Shown here: piece after piece, positions 35,418 through 44,137 of the stretch
How the letters are laid out: each line of letters opens with the position of its first letter
How positions within the stretch are numbered: position 1 is the stretch's first letter
Program-made: the position numbers and the translations under genes
Notes under the pieces: model-generated
Database searches by the model: none
Seen by the model: the letters and a program-made list of their open reading frames with translations, nothing else
What the model was told of the DNA's origin: nothing
Assembly (NCBI GenBank): GCA_904397845.1
Contig: CAJFOX010000030.1
Location: forward strand, 1 to 64,000
DNA from: an uncultured Oscillospiraceae bacterium
Lineage (GTDB): Bacteria; Bacillota; Clostridia; Oscillospirales; Ruminococcaceae
Reading direction: 5' to 3'
Length of the DNA stretch: 64,000 bases

Positions 35418-36797
35418 TTACATAAAAGGGAAGCCGCCGGCGCCGGGCATTCCGCCCATACCTGGCATTCCGCCCATGCGGCGCAGCTTTTTGCTCATTT
35501 TTCCCGGATTGGAAAACTGCTTGAGCATTTTCTGCATCTGTTCGTACTGGCGCAGCACCCGGTTGACGTCCTCGACCCTGGTGCCGCTGCCGGCAGCGAT
35601 GCGCCGCTTGCGGGACGGATTGATAAGCGACGGTTTTTCCCGCTCCTTTTGGGTCATGGAGGTGATGATTGCCTCCATCTTCCGCAGTTCCGCCTCGCCC
35701 TTCTCGGCGTCTTCATCCTTAAGCTGAACCTTTTGGCCCGGCAGCATGGACATGACCTGCTGCAGAGGCCCCATTTTCTTTAACTGATGCATTTGATCCA
35801 GAAGGTCATTGAGGTCGAATTTATTTTCTTTTAAGCGCTGTGCCGTTTTGGCCGCCTGCTTTTCATCAAACTGCTCCTGCGCCTTATCGATCAGGGTCAA
35901 CACATCGCCCATGCCCAGAATGCGAGAGGCCATCCGATCCGGGAAAAACGGCTCCAGATCTTCCAGCTTTTCGCCCATGCCCACAAATTTGATGGGCTTG
36001 CCGGTCACCGCCCGGATAGACAGCGCCGCGCCGCCGCGGGTATCGCCGTCCAGTTTAGTCAAAATCGTGCCGTCAATCCCCAGCGTATCGTCAAAAGACT
36101 TGGCCACATTGACCGCATCCTGGCCGGTCATAGCGTCCAGTACCAGCAATATCTCGTCCGGTTTTACCTCCGCCTTGATCCGCTGCAGCTCTGCCATCAG
36201 TTCTTCATCGATGTGCAGTCGGCCCGCTGTATCCAAAATCACAATATCCCGGCCATAGTCCTTTGCATAGGCCACCGCTTTGCGGGCGATTTCCACCGGA
36301 TCGGCCTGTCCCATCTCAAATACCGGCACATCCACCCTGCCGCCAACCACCTTTAGTTGTTCGATGGCCGCAGGCCGGTAGATATCACAGGCGACCAGCA
36401 GCGGCCGCTTTCCCTGTTTTTTAAAGTGGAGTGCCAGCTTGCCCGAATGGGTGGTTTTACCGGAACCCTGCAGGCCACACATCATGATGATGGTAGGGAT
36501 CTTGGAGGAAATATTGATACGGGCCTGTTCAGAACCCATCAGCGAGGTCAGTTCCTCGTTGACGATCTTGATGACATGCTGAGCCGGGGTCAGGCTCTCC
36601 AGCACCTGGGAGCCGATGGCCTTTTCGGTAACGGCGGCGATGAAATCCTTTGCCACCTTATAGTTGACGTCCGCCTCCAGCAGGGCGAGACGAACTTCCC
36701 GCATGGCCTCTTTTACATCAGCCTCGGTCAATTTCCCTTTGGAGCGCAGCTTTTTAAAAGCCGCTGATAATTTGTCGGACAATCCTTCAAATGCCAT
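35418..36797 (-). CDS. ffh: Signal recognition particle protein Ffh
   Basis: Ffh binds signal peptides and the SRP RNA and delivers ribosomes to FtsY. The 459-residue protein has the N domain; the G domain with GLQGSGKTTHSGKLA near 105, DTAGR near 188 and TKLDGD near 243; and a Met-rich M domain from about 300 ending in a Gly/Met-rich tail. It follows ylxM by ten bases. Confidence 0.97.
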   Translation of the reverse strand: MAFEGLSDKLSAAFKKLRSKGKLTEADVKEAMREVRLALLEADVNYKVAKDFIAAVTEKAIGSQVLESLTPAQHVIKIVNEELTSLMGSEQARINISSKIPTIIMMCGLQGSGKTTHSGKLALHFKKQGKRPLLVACDIYRPAAIEQLKVVGGRVDVPVFEMGQADPVEIARKAVAYAKDYGRDIVILDTAGRLHIDEELMAELQRIKAEVKPDEILLVLDAMTGQDAVNVAKSFDDTLGIDGTILTKLDGDTRGGAALSIRAVTGKPIKFVGMGEKLEDLEPFFPDRMASRILGMGDVLTLIDKAQEQFDEKQAAKTAQRLKENKFDLNDLLDQMHQLKKMGPLQQVMSMLPGQKVQLKDEDAEKGEAELRKMEAIITSMTQKEREKPSLINPSRKRRIAAGSGTRVEDVNRVLRQYEQMQKMLKQFSNPGKMSKKLRRMGGMPGMGGMPGAGGFPFM

Positions 36798-36807
36798 TGG
36801 TCAACCT

Positions 36808-37167
36808 CTATTCATCCAGTTCTTTTGCCAGGCGGATAATCTCGTCCGCCTTTTCCTCGATTTTTTTGGAATATCCGTATTCGCTGTTGTAAAAATGGAT
36901 ATCCTGGGCGCACTGGACAATCCGTTCAATGCTGTCCTGCATTTTCCGAAAGCGTTTTGCCAGGCCCAGCCGCTCCTCCATTTCCAAAAGCACAGCCTCG
37001 CCGCGCTTAATGGAATCCCGCACGCCCTGGCGGGTGATCCCCTCAAATTCGCCAATTTCTGACAGGGACAGATCCTCATTGTAATAAAAACCGATGACCT
37101 CCCGCTGCTTTTCGGTAAGCATATCGCCATAGAAGTCAAGCAGCACTGAAATATCCAGATTTTTCAT
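36808..37167 (-). CDS. ylxM: YlxM/p13 family SRP-associated DNA-binding protein
   Basis: A 119-residue helix-turn-helix protein (LSLSEIGEFEGITRQGVRDSIKR near 33-55) of the YlxM family, encoded beside ffh across Firmicutes and thought to influence SRP function. GGGAGAG precedes the ATG. First gene of the translation/SRP operon with a clear promoter 70 bases upstream. Confidence 0.93.
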   Translation of the reverse strand: MKNLDISVLLDFYGDMLTEKQREVIGFYYNEDLSLSEIGEFEGITRQGVRDSIKRGEAVLLEMEERLGLAKRFRKMQDSIERIVQCAQDIHFYNSEYGYSKKIEEKADEIIRLAKELDE

Positions 37168-37198
37168 CTCAATCTCTCCCTTGCTTCTTTTCGGCGGA

Positions 37199-37285
37199 AT
37201 TGTGTAAAGGATAACGCTTTACAACTTACATCGGCTATTATACAAAAAAAAGCCGGTGGAGTCAAGGATTTTTTCTTTACACAAT
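37199..37285. promoter_or_regulatory. Inverted repeats flanking the ylxM operon promoter
   Basis: ATTGTGTAAAG at 37199-37209 and its exact reverse complement CTTTACACAAT at 37275-37285 flank the promoter, with a further partial copy (CTTTACAAC) at about 37217-37225. Operator sites for an unknown regulator are possible. Confidence 0.4.
37237..37265 (-). promoter_or_regulatory. Sigma-A promoter of the ylxM-ffh-rpsP-khpA-rimM-trmD operon
   Basis: Minus strand TTGACT (37260-37265), 17-base spacer, TATAAT (37237-37242). Confidence 0.8.
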
Positions 37286-37349
37286 CAGAAAAAATCCACG
37301 CTTTTTCCAGCTTCTTTTGTGAATTCCGGCAAAAAGAGCCTGCTCCGGC

Positions 37350-39164
37350 TTATATGGGCCAAAAAAGCAATGCTATCCGGTAAACGAAAAAAGCAGCGAC
37401 ATATGCTGCAGCCGTTTGACCCGCCATCGCCGCAAGCCCCGCGCGCCATCCGCCCAGCTCCCGCCGGATGGTGGCGAATGCCGCTACACAAGGCATATAC
37501 AGCAATACGAATACCAGAAAGGACAAGGCCGATGCCGGAGTAAACGCCTGTTGCAACGCGGCAGTCAGCCCGGCCGCGTTGCCGTATGCATACAGCGCCG
37601 CCATCGAACTGACCACCGCTTCCTTGGCGACGATCCCCGCCAGCAGCGAAACCGCCGCCTGCCAGCTGCCAAAGCCCAGCGGCCGGAACAGTGGAGCCAG
37701 CCATTCGCCAATCGTGCCGAATATGCTGATGCTGGCCTGGTTGGTCCAATCCAGAGAAAAGGTCAAATGCTGCGTCAGCCAGATCAATGCGCTTAAAGAT
37801 ACGATGACCGTACCTGCTTTTGCCACAAAGCCCCTGCACTTGTCCCAGAGATGGCGCAGAGTTCCCCTAAGCGTTGGCAGGCGATAAGGCGGCAATTCCA
37901 TCAAAAACGGGGCATCCTGGGATTTAGAGGCAGCGCCGCCAGTCAGGCGGATCCACAAAACGCCCAGCGCAACCCCAAATATGTACAGACCGAAAACCAA
38001 AAAGCCCCGGCTCTCTGGAAAAAAGGCAGACGCAAAAAGGATATAAACCGGCAGCTTCGCGCCGCAGGAGAAAAACGGCAGCATCCGCACTGCCAGCCGC
38101 CGTTCCCTCTCCCGTTCCAGCGTGCGGGCTGCCAAAGCGGCGGGAGTCGTACATCCAAACCCCATCACCAATGGGATAAACGCTTTCCCAGAAAGCCCCG
38201 CTTTCTTTAACAGCCGGTCCATAATAAATGCGCCTCGGGCCATGTACCCGCTGTCCTCCAACAGAGAGAGGAACAGAAATAAAAGTGCCATCTGGGGCAA
38301 AAAAGTCAGCATACCGCCAACGCCCGCCCAGATGCCGTCCACCACCATCTCCCTCGCCCACCAGGACGCGCCGGCCCGGTTCAACAGTGCCCCCAGCCAA
38401 TCGGATACCGCCTGCACCCCTTGTTCCGCCGCTGCTTTCATCGCCATACCGGGGGGACCAAAAATGGCGGAGAACATGAAAAGCATAACCAGCAGGAAAA
38501 TGGGGATCGCCAGATATTTATTGGTCAGGATATCGTCCAGCCGTTCAGTCATCCTGTCGGCGGAGGTCCCGCCACTATAGTAAGCACCATCCAACAGCAG
38601 CCGGATCATTTCATACCGCTCCCGTTGCGTCTGTCCGTCGTCCAGCGTAAAAAATGCGGATGAGCCGGCATTTGCCCGTTTGTCCACCTTCTCCATCGCC
38701 TTTAACAGTTTTCCAATGTTTTCCCCGCTGCGCGCCGATATGGGAACCACCGGCACGCCTAATCGCCGGGACAGCGTTTTGCAATCCACGCTTCCTCCGT
38801 TTTTGGCCAGCTGGTCGCACAAATTTATCGCCACCACCATCGGCAGATTTTTTTCCAGCAGCTGTAAAGTCAGATAGAGGTTGCGTTCCAAAGCAGTGGC
38901 GTCAACAATATTCAGTACCAGATCCGGCGGCGTATCCTCCAAAAAAGAGGCGGCCGCCTTTTCTTCCGGAGAATAGGACGCCAAGGAGTAAATCCCCGGC
39001 AGGTCTACTAGAGTCCACGGCCTGCCCTTTACCTGTCCTTCCTTCCGTTCTACCGTCACTCCAGGCCAGTTTCCTGTTACCTGCCGGGCACCGGTCAACC
39101 GGTTGAACAGGGTAGTCTTGCCGCAGTTGGGGTTCCCGGCCAGACCGATTGTGCGATTCGGCAT
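37350..39164 (-). CDS. feoB: Ferrous iron transporter FeoB
   Basis: FeoB is the GTP-dependent Fe(II) uptake protein of the cytoplasmic membrane. The 604-residue protein has an N-terminal G domain with GNPNCGKTTLFN, DLPGIYSL and a switch region, then a helical linker. The membrane domain contains two gate regions (LVMLFMFSAIFGPPGM and PLVMGFGCTTPAALAART). It is shorter than the 660-770 residues of many FeoBs, mainly in loops. It follows feoA by 65 bases. Confidence 0.95.
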   Translation of the reverse strand: MPNRTIGLAGNPNCGKTTLFNRLTGARQVTGNWPGVTVERKEGQVKGRPWTLVDLPGIYSLASYSPEEKAAASFLEDTPPDLVLNIVDATALERNLYLTLQLLEKNLPMVVAINLCDQLAKNGGSVDCKTLSRRLGVPVVPISARSGENIGKLLKAMEKVDKRANAGSSAFFTLDDGQTQRERYEMIRLLLDGAYYSGGTSADRMTERLDDILTNKYLAIPIFLLVMLFMFSAIFGPPGMAMKAAAEQGVQAVSDWLGALLNRAGASWWAREMVVDGIWAGVGGMLTFLPQMALLFLFLSLLEDSGYMARGAFIMDRLLKKAGLSGKAFIPLVMGFGCTTPAALAARTLERERERRLAVRMLPFFSCGAKLPVYILFASAFFPESRGFLVFGLYIFGVALGVLWIRLTGGAASKSQDAPFLMELPPYRLPTLRGTLRHLWDKCRGFVAKAGTVIVSLSALIWLTQHLTFSLDWTNQASISIFGTIGEWLAPLFRPLGFGSWQAAVSLLAGIVAKEAVVSSMAALYAYGNAAGLTAALQQAFTPASALSFLVFVLLYMPCVAAFATIRRELGGWRAGLAAMAGQTAAAYVAAFFVYRIALLFWPI

Positions 39165-39229
39165 ATTTTGTCCTCCTTTCGCCGCCGCTTTCCGGCTTTG
39201 CCGTTTGGCAGCTTTGGGAAGGCGAAAAT

Positions 39230-39505
39230 TCAGCGGTTCCCGCGGCGGTTTGTAAAGTCTCCCGTAACAGATATATGCACCGGGCGGACAAGGATATGCG
39301 CCGCATCTGTATTGCGGATTGCCAAAGCGCTGCCCCGTACCATGTAGACCGAGGGATCGCCCAAAGGCGCCTGGCGCTTACGGCAAATATGCACCCCCTC
39401 AGTGATTCCCATTTCCTTCATTCTGCGTCCGAACTGGCCGCCTTCTTCTATCTGTAGAACCACCGCTTCCTGTCTCAGCGGTAATTGATCCAAAGTCCAT
39501 TCCAT
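39230..39505 (-). CDS. feoA: FeoA family ferrous-iron transport accessory protein
   Basis: A 91-residue SH3-like FeoA protein that supports FeoB at the membrane. It has the family phrase RRMKEMGITEGVHICRKRQAPLGDP. The ATG at MEWTLDQ was chosen because AGGAG lies eight bases upstream; an ATG two codons earlier is too close to that site. Its leader carries a perfect palindrome that is probably the iron-dependent operator. Confidence 0.92.
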   Translation of the reverse strand: MEWTLDQLPLRQEAVVLQIEEGGQFGRRMKEMGITEGVHICRKRQAPLGDPSVYMVRGSALAIRNTDAAHILVRPVHISVTGDFTNRRGNR

Positions 39506-39525
39506 CCTCATCTCTCCTTTTTTTG

Positions 39526-39540
39526 ATACTGATTCAGTAT
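39526..39540. promoter_or_regulatory. Candidate metal-dependent operator of feoAB
   Basis: ATACTGA-N-TCAGTAT, a perfect 7-1-7 palindrome, lies 20 bases before the feoA start and probably covers the -10/start region. Its context implies an iron-responsive repressor (Fur or DtxR/IdeR family); the sequence does not tell which. Confidence 0.6.
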
Positions 39541-39704
39541 ATACCTCACAGGCGGGAACGGTCCCATCCGGCCTATCGATCGATTTTATCTATGTCGGCA
39601 TGCCAACAGCAGTATGCACAAAAGAAAGATTTTTATGCTCCATCTCCTTTCTTATCAGATCATATCAAAACGTATTGCCGTTCAGGCACCGCATCGTTCC
39701 CGAT

Positions 39705-39736
39705 AAAAAACGGGTGCCTAAAGCACCCGTTTTTTT
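39705..39736 (-). terminator. Terminator after metH
   Basis: ACGGGTGC/GCACCCGT stem with A and T tracts on both sides, so it can work in either direction. It lies about 55 bases past the metH stop. Confidence 0.88.
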
Positions 39737-39789
39737 GTTTCTATTCTATCCAAACCAAATAAATCAAATCATGCGCTGTAAAGCCAAGG

Positions 39790-42207
39790 CTATTCCTTTT
39801 CCGCTTTGCCCAGAACCTGCTGCGCATACCGCACCGTCTCCATCGCGTTTTTTGCGTAATGATCCGCGCCAATCTGGTCCGCATATTCCTGCGTCAGCAC
39901 CGCGCCGCCTACCACTACCCTACAGTCCGGCTTTTTCGCGCGCAAAAGCCGCGCCGTCTGTTCCATAGCCGGGACGGTCGTCGTCATCAAAGCGGAAAGG
40001 CCCACCAGACGGATATCGTTTTCCAAAGCAGTTTCCAGCACTTTTTCCGGCGGTACGTCCCGGCCCAGGTCGATCACCCGGTATCCATAGTTTTCCAGCA
40101 ATACCTTCACGATATTCTTGCCGATATCGTGAATATCCCCCTTCACTGTGGCGAGGATCACGGCCGGGCCTTCGGACGACGCGGCGGGCATCGTCTTGCG
40201 CACTTCGTCAAAAGCCGCTTTTGCCGCCTCTGCGCTCATAAGCAGCTGGGGCAGAAAAATCGTTTTCTGTTCAAAGCCCTGGCCTACCGCGTCCAGCGCC
40301 GGGATGATCTGCTCATTGATAACCCGCAACCCATCCTCCGACTGCAGCGCTTCCCGCGCGCTGATGGCCGCCTGCTCCCGCAGGCCATGCACGATTGCGC
40401 CGGAAAGACCCTGCATCTGCTGAGAAGCGGTGTTTTGTTCCGGAGCAGCGGCACTCACCTGCACCGCTACGCTTTGAGCAAAACCGATATACTCCTGACA
40501 GTTGGGATCCTGTCCCGACAAGGCCATGTAGCACCGATACGCCTTTTGCATCTCTGCCGAAAAAGGGTTTAGGATCGCCGCATCCAGCCCACGGGCCAGC
40601 GCCAGCATAAAAAAGGATGCTGTGACAAACTCCCGGTTGGGCAGGCCGAAGGATACGTTGGAGACTCCCAAAGAACAATGAACCCCAAGCTCTTTTTTTA
40701 ACAGGCTCACCGTGTCCAGCGTTACCTGCGCCGCCAGATTATCCGATGAAATCGTCATGGCCAGCGGATCAAAAATCAGATCCTCCGGGCCGATGCCATA
40801 CTCCGCTGCCCGCCTCAAAATCCGCCGTGCGATTGCCAGCCTCCCCTGGGCTGTGTCCGGAATCCCGGATTCATCCAGCGTCAGACAGACCACCAGTCCA
40901 CCGTATTTCTGCACCAGAGGAAAAATTGCCGCCATGCTTTCTTCTTTCCCGTTTACCGAGTTCAGCATTGGTTTTCCATTATAAATCCGCATGGCCCGCT
41001 CCATCGCCGCCGGGTCAGACGTATCCAGCTGCAGAGGCAGGTTGCTCACCGCCTGCAATTCGCGCACGCATTCAGCCAGCATTGCCGCCTCGTCAATCTC
41101 CGGCAACCCGACGTTGACGTCCAGCACCTGTACGCCGCGGTCCTGCTGGGCAATCCCTTCATGGAGGATATAGCCGATATCATGAGTGCGCAGTGCTTCC
41201 TTAAATCTTTTCTTTCCGGTGGGGTTGATTCTTTCTCCAATCAGGACCGGTGCGGCTCCAAATTCGACGGCTCCGGCATAAGAGCTGATGACCGATCTTC
41301 TTTTGGGAGTCAGCGGCAGAGGCTCAACCGAGCCGGCAGCGGCAACCATCTGCCGAATATATTCCGGCGTTGTGCCGCAACAGCCGCCAATGACCCGCGC
41401 CCCCTGCCTGGCAGCCTGCTTCATCACAGCGGCGAAATGAGCGGCATCCACATCATAAACAGTCCGGCCAGACCGGCTGTGCGGCATACCTGCGTTGGGC
41501 TTAACCAGCAGCGGCAGGCTGGTACAGGCAGCCAGGCGCGGTAGAAGTTTCAGCATCTGATCCGGCCCCAAAGAGCAGTTGATACCCATGACATCGACGC
41601 GGAGACCCTCAAGCAGCGCTGCCATCGCCTCCGGCGTGGCGCCGGTCATCAGCTTGGCGTTTTCATCGTAAACATTGCTGACAAAAATAGGCAAATCTGT
41701 ATTTTCTTTCGCCGCCAGTACAGCTGCCTTGGTCTCATACGCATCGTTCATCGTTTCAATCAGGACAAAATCAGCGCCCTCCGCCGTACCGATACGGACA
41801 ATTTCAGCAAACAATTCCACCGCCGCTTCGAACGGAAGGTCTCCCAACGGCTCCAACATTCTGCCCAACGGGCCGATGTCCAAGGCAACAAACCGGTTTT
41901 TCTGGCCGCCCCGTGCCGTGTCTCTCGCCTCTTTCGCACAGTGTACCGCCGCCCTGATCACCGCATGCAGGGAAGGCCTGCCGTCGCGGCCGTCGAACTT
42001 CAGGCCGTTGGCGCCAAAAGTGTTGGTAGCGACTGCATGGCTGCCCGCCTCAAAATAAGCCCGCTCCAGCTCTACGACCTTCTGGGGATGCTCCAGATTC
42101 CAAAGCTCCGGCAGTTCTCCGGATGCAAGGCCCATCGCCTGCAAAGAAGTGCCGGTCCCACCATCCAGGTAGAACAGGCCGTTTTTGACACATTCCATTA
42201 CGTTCAT
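39790..42207 (-). CDS. metH: Cobalamin-dependent methionine synthase without reactivation domain
   Basis: Transfers methyl from methyl-THF to homocysteine through cobalamin. The 805-residue protein has the homocysteine domain (1-300, zinc ligands including GGCCGTTPEYI near 277), the pterin domain (about 315-590, opening GERINPTGKKRFKE), and the cobalamin cap and binding domains (about 600-800, DIHDIGKNIV with the B12-ligand His). It stops before the AdoMet reactivation domain, which is encoded by the next gene upstream as a separate protein. The ATG has TAGGAGG upstream. Confidence 0.94.
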   Translation of the reverse strand: MNVMECVKNGLFYLDGGTGTSLQAMGLASGELPELWNLEHPQKVVELERAYFEAGSHAVATNTFGANGLKFDGRDGRPSLHAVIRAAVHCAKEARDTARGGQKNRFVALDIGPLGRMLEPLGDLPFEAAVELFAEIVRIGTAEGADFVLIETMNDAYETKAAVLAAKENTDLPIFVSNVYDENAKLMTGATPEAMAALLEGLRVDVMGINCSLGPDQMLKLLPRLAACTSLPLLVKPNAGMPHSRSGRTVYDVDAAHFAAVMKQAARQGARVIGGCCGTTPEYIRQMVAAAGSVEPLPLTPKRRSVISSYAGAVEFGAAPVLIGERINPTGKKRFKEALRTHDIGYILHEGIAQQDRGVQVLDVNVGLPEIDEAAMLAECVRELQAVSNLPLQLDTSDPAAMERAMRIYNGKPMLNSVNGKEESMAAIFPLVQKYGGLVVCLTLDESGIPDTAQGRLAIARRILRRAAEYGIGPEDLIFDPLAMTISSDNLAAQVTLDTVSLLKKELGVHCSLGVSNVSFGLPNREFVTASFFMLALARGLDAAILNPFSAEMQKAYRCYMALSGQDPNCQEYIGFAQSVAVQVSAAAPEQNTASQQMQGLSGAIVHGLREQAAISAREALQSEDGLRVINEQIIPALDAVGQGFEQKTIFLPQLLMSAEAAKAAFDEVRKTMPAASSEGPAVILATVKGDIHDIGKNIVKVLLENYGYRVIDLGRDVPPEKVLETALENDIRLVGLSALMTTTVPAMEQTARLLRAKKPDCRVVVGGAVLTQEYADQIGADHYAKNAMETVRYAQQVLGKAEKE

Positions 42208-42222
42208 GGCAGCATTTTCCTC

Positions 42223-42891
42223 CTATAGTCGAAATGCGCAATCCTCTTTCGAGCAGTCCGCACAGTTATGAACGCCCATAGCACATCCAGTTTGGCCCAT
42301 CCCCACAATGGCGGACACTGATTTTTGAGGAACCATCAACAGTGCGCTGGACAGCGTAATCCCCGCTTTACGGCCGCTGTCCAACAGCGCCAGCAGTTCC
42401 TTCTGAAAGGACAGGGGCAAATCGCCGTAACCGGGGCTGAAACGGGGGCGAAGCCGCAACGCCGGATTGTTTTTGGCCCATTCCTCGCAAAGCTGATCGC
42501 AAAACGCTTCGATAGCGGCCGATCCCATAGCGTCCAGCACCAGCGCCTTGGCCGGCGATGTCACAGCCGCCCGGCGACGCTGCAAATCTGCCTGCGGCCC
42601 CAGTGTCGCCGCAAAAAGGATCGCCTCTGCGCATCCCGCCAAATGGCGGGATAAGCTGGCGCTGGATACCTGCGCCGCGACGAAATCTACGTCTTCTCCA
42701 TTGATCCGCACCGCCACCCGGGTATAACATCCCCGGCAATGCACAGAATCCAGAAAATCCGGCAGGCACTCGTCCACCAGCGCGGCCACCGCCGGATCCT
42801 CTGCTGCGCGCCCCATCCCCAGATAGCGGAAGATGTTTTTACGGGGGAGCGGCGGCAATACGCCGGAAAAGGGAGCCACTGGGGCGGTCAT
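42223..42891 (-). CDS. Free-standing methionine synthase reactivation-domain protein
   Basis: A 222-residue protein matching the C-terminal AdoMet-binding activation domain of MetH. LRPRFSPGYGDLPLS near 148 corresponds to the RxxPGYx AdoMet-binding motif. A Cys-rich end (CADCSKEDCAFRL) may bind a metal or cluster. It should reductively remethylate inactive cob(II)alamin on the adjacent MetH. It overlaps metF by four bases and ends 15 bases before metH, so the three form one operon. Confidence 0.88.
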   Translation of the reverse strand: MTAPVAPFSGVLPPLPRKNIFRYLGMGRAAEDPAVAALVDECLPDFLDSVHCRGCYTRVAVRINGEDVDFVAAQVSSASLSRHLAGCAEAILFAATLGPQADLQRRRAAVTSPAKALVLDAMGSAAIEAFCDQLCEEWAKNNPALRLRPRFSPGYGDLPLSFQKELLALLDSGRKAGITLSSALLMVPQKSVSAIVGMGQTGCAMGVHNCADCSKEDCAFRL

Positions 42892-43754
42892 TTCAAAATC
42901 TCCGATAAATTGCTTTGAATCTGCTCGGCTACCGACGCGTTGTTCATAGAATATACGTGGATCGCCGGCACGTCGTTGGCCAACAGGTCGATAATCTGCT
43001 CCGAAGCATAGATGATTCCCGCCTGCTTCATGGCGGCCGGAGTGCTGCCAAACCGGTCCAGCAGATAACGGAACCGCTGAGGAAGCGCCGTGCCCGAAAG
43101 TTCCACAATCCGCTTAATCTGCTTGACGTTGGTGACCGGCATAATCCCCGCCACAATCGGGACGGTGATGCCCGCTTCCCGGACCTTATACAGGAAATTG
43201 TAGTAAATATTGTTGTCGAAAAACATCTGGGTGGTCAAAAATTCACAACCGGCGTCTACTTTTTCGCGCAGGTGCGCAATGTCTTCCACCTGATTTTTGG
43301 ATTCCGGATGGCTTTCCGGGTAGCATGCCCCGCCGATACAAAAACCGCCGTAGCTTTTCATCTCCCTGATCAGCTCGCTGGCGTAATGATAATACCAGCT
43401 GCCATCCGGGGGCCTGTCCGCCGCGACGTCCCCCCGCAGCGCCAGCACGTTTTCAATCCCGGCGGCACGCATGGCGTCCAGCTGTTTCTTTACTCCCTCA
43501 TGCGAGGAATTGATGCAGCTTAAGTGTGCCAAAATGGGCACATGGTATTTTTCCTGCAAATGAGCGGAGATCGAAACCGTATAATCGCTGGTTCCTCCTC
43601 CGGCGCCATAGGTTACGCTGATAAAGTCAGGGCCAAGCGCCGCAATTTTTTCTGTCGCTTCCTGAATGCTTTGATAATTGGCGCTTGTTTTGGGCGGGAA
43701 AACCTCAAACGACAAACAAGGCTTTTCCCCTCGAATCAAATCAATTACCCGCAT
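42888..43754 (-). CDS. metF: 5,10-methylene-tetrahydrofolate reductase
   Basis: MetF makes 5-methyl-THF, the methyl donor for MetH. The 288-residue TIM-barrel flavoprotein has the start LSFEVFPPKT with the catalytic Glu, SVTYGAGGG near 48, LAHLSC near 76 and QMFFDNNIYYNF near 190. GGGGGA precedes the ATG. It heads metF-activation-metH behind a structured leader. Confidence 0.95.
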   Translation of the reverse strand: MRVIDLIRGEKPCLSFEVFPPKTSANYQSIQEATEKIAALGPDFISVTYGAGGGTSDYTVSISAHLQEKYHVPILAHLSCINSSHEGVKKQLDAMRAAGIENVLALRGDVAADRPPDGSWYYHYASELIREMKSYGGFCIGGACYPESHPESKNQVEDIAHLREKVDAGCEFLTTQMFFDNNIYYNFLYKVREAGITVPIVAGIMPVTNVKQIKRIVELSGTALPQRFRYLLDRFGSTPAAMKQAGIIYASEQIIDLLANDVPAIHVYSMNNASVAEQIQSNLSEILK

Positions 43755-43811
43755 GATAAGTCCCCCTATTTTCCGTTAAAAATGATATTTTTTCACAGCT
43801 ATGCTGCCAGA

Positions 43812-43853
43812 CCGTCCGCCCGGCTGGATGAAATCGTCCCTTTGCCGGGACGG
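43812..43853 (-). promoter_or_regulatory. Structured leader hairpin of the met operon
   Basis: In the minus-strand transcript, CCGTCC-CGGC pairs with GCCG-(GGC bulge)-GGACGG around a 19-base loop. The hairpin lies 57 bases before the metF start. It matches no SAM, SAH, cobalamin or THF riboswitch consensus that I know. Confidence 0.5.
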
Positions 43854-43874
43854 CAGGCGTTTTCCACTGAATCT

Positions 43875-43903
43875 AGAATAGGCGATGTTTTCTGTTCCGT
43901 CAA
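43875..43903 (-). promoter_or_regulatory. Sigma-A promoter of the met operon
   Basis: Minus strand TTGACG (43898-43903), 17-base spacer, TATTCT (43875-43880). It gives a leader of about 115 bases. Confidence 0.7.
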
Positions 43904-44021
43904 TCGTTTTGTTCCATTTCTTTCCTGTTTTTTGTTTTCCTTTGAAACCCGGAAAGGGATATCAAACGGTATTCGCCGCCCTTATCGCACCGCTTCGAAA
44001 TCCGGTTTCACATCATAGAGA

Positions 44022-44063
44022 TTTTACCCGTGGGAAAATTTTCATCCCAGTGTTTCGGTAAAA
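44022..44063. repeat. Nested inverted repeat between metF and the UDG gene
   Basis: TTTTACC-cg-TGGGA then, after nine bases, TCCCA-(7)-GGTAAAA: two nested perfect arms. No T-run follows on either strand. The rest of 43904-44137 has no gene. Confidence 0.45.
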
Positions 44064-44137
44064 TTTTTCATACACGCCCGCCGCGGGATTTTTTACCCTG
44101 AGCGCCCGCTTTCGCTTCTCTTTTTTGGCGTGCCGCC

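Noticed and set aside
37210..37230. Catabolite-repression (cre) site near the ylxM promoter
   Set aside because: The central CG is misplaced against the cre consensus.
43755..43915. SAM or cobalamin riboswitch upstream of metF
   Set aside because: Neither the SAM-I core nor the B12-box is present; only a hairpin of unknown type was kept.
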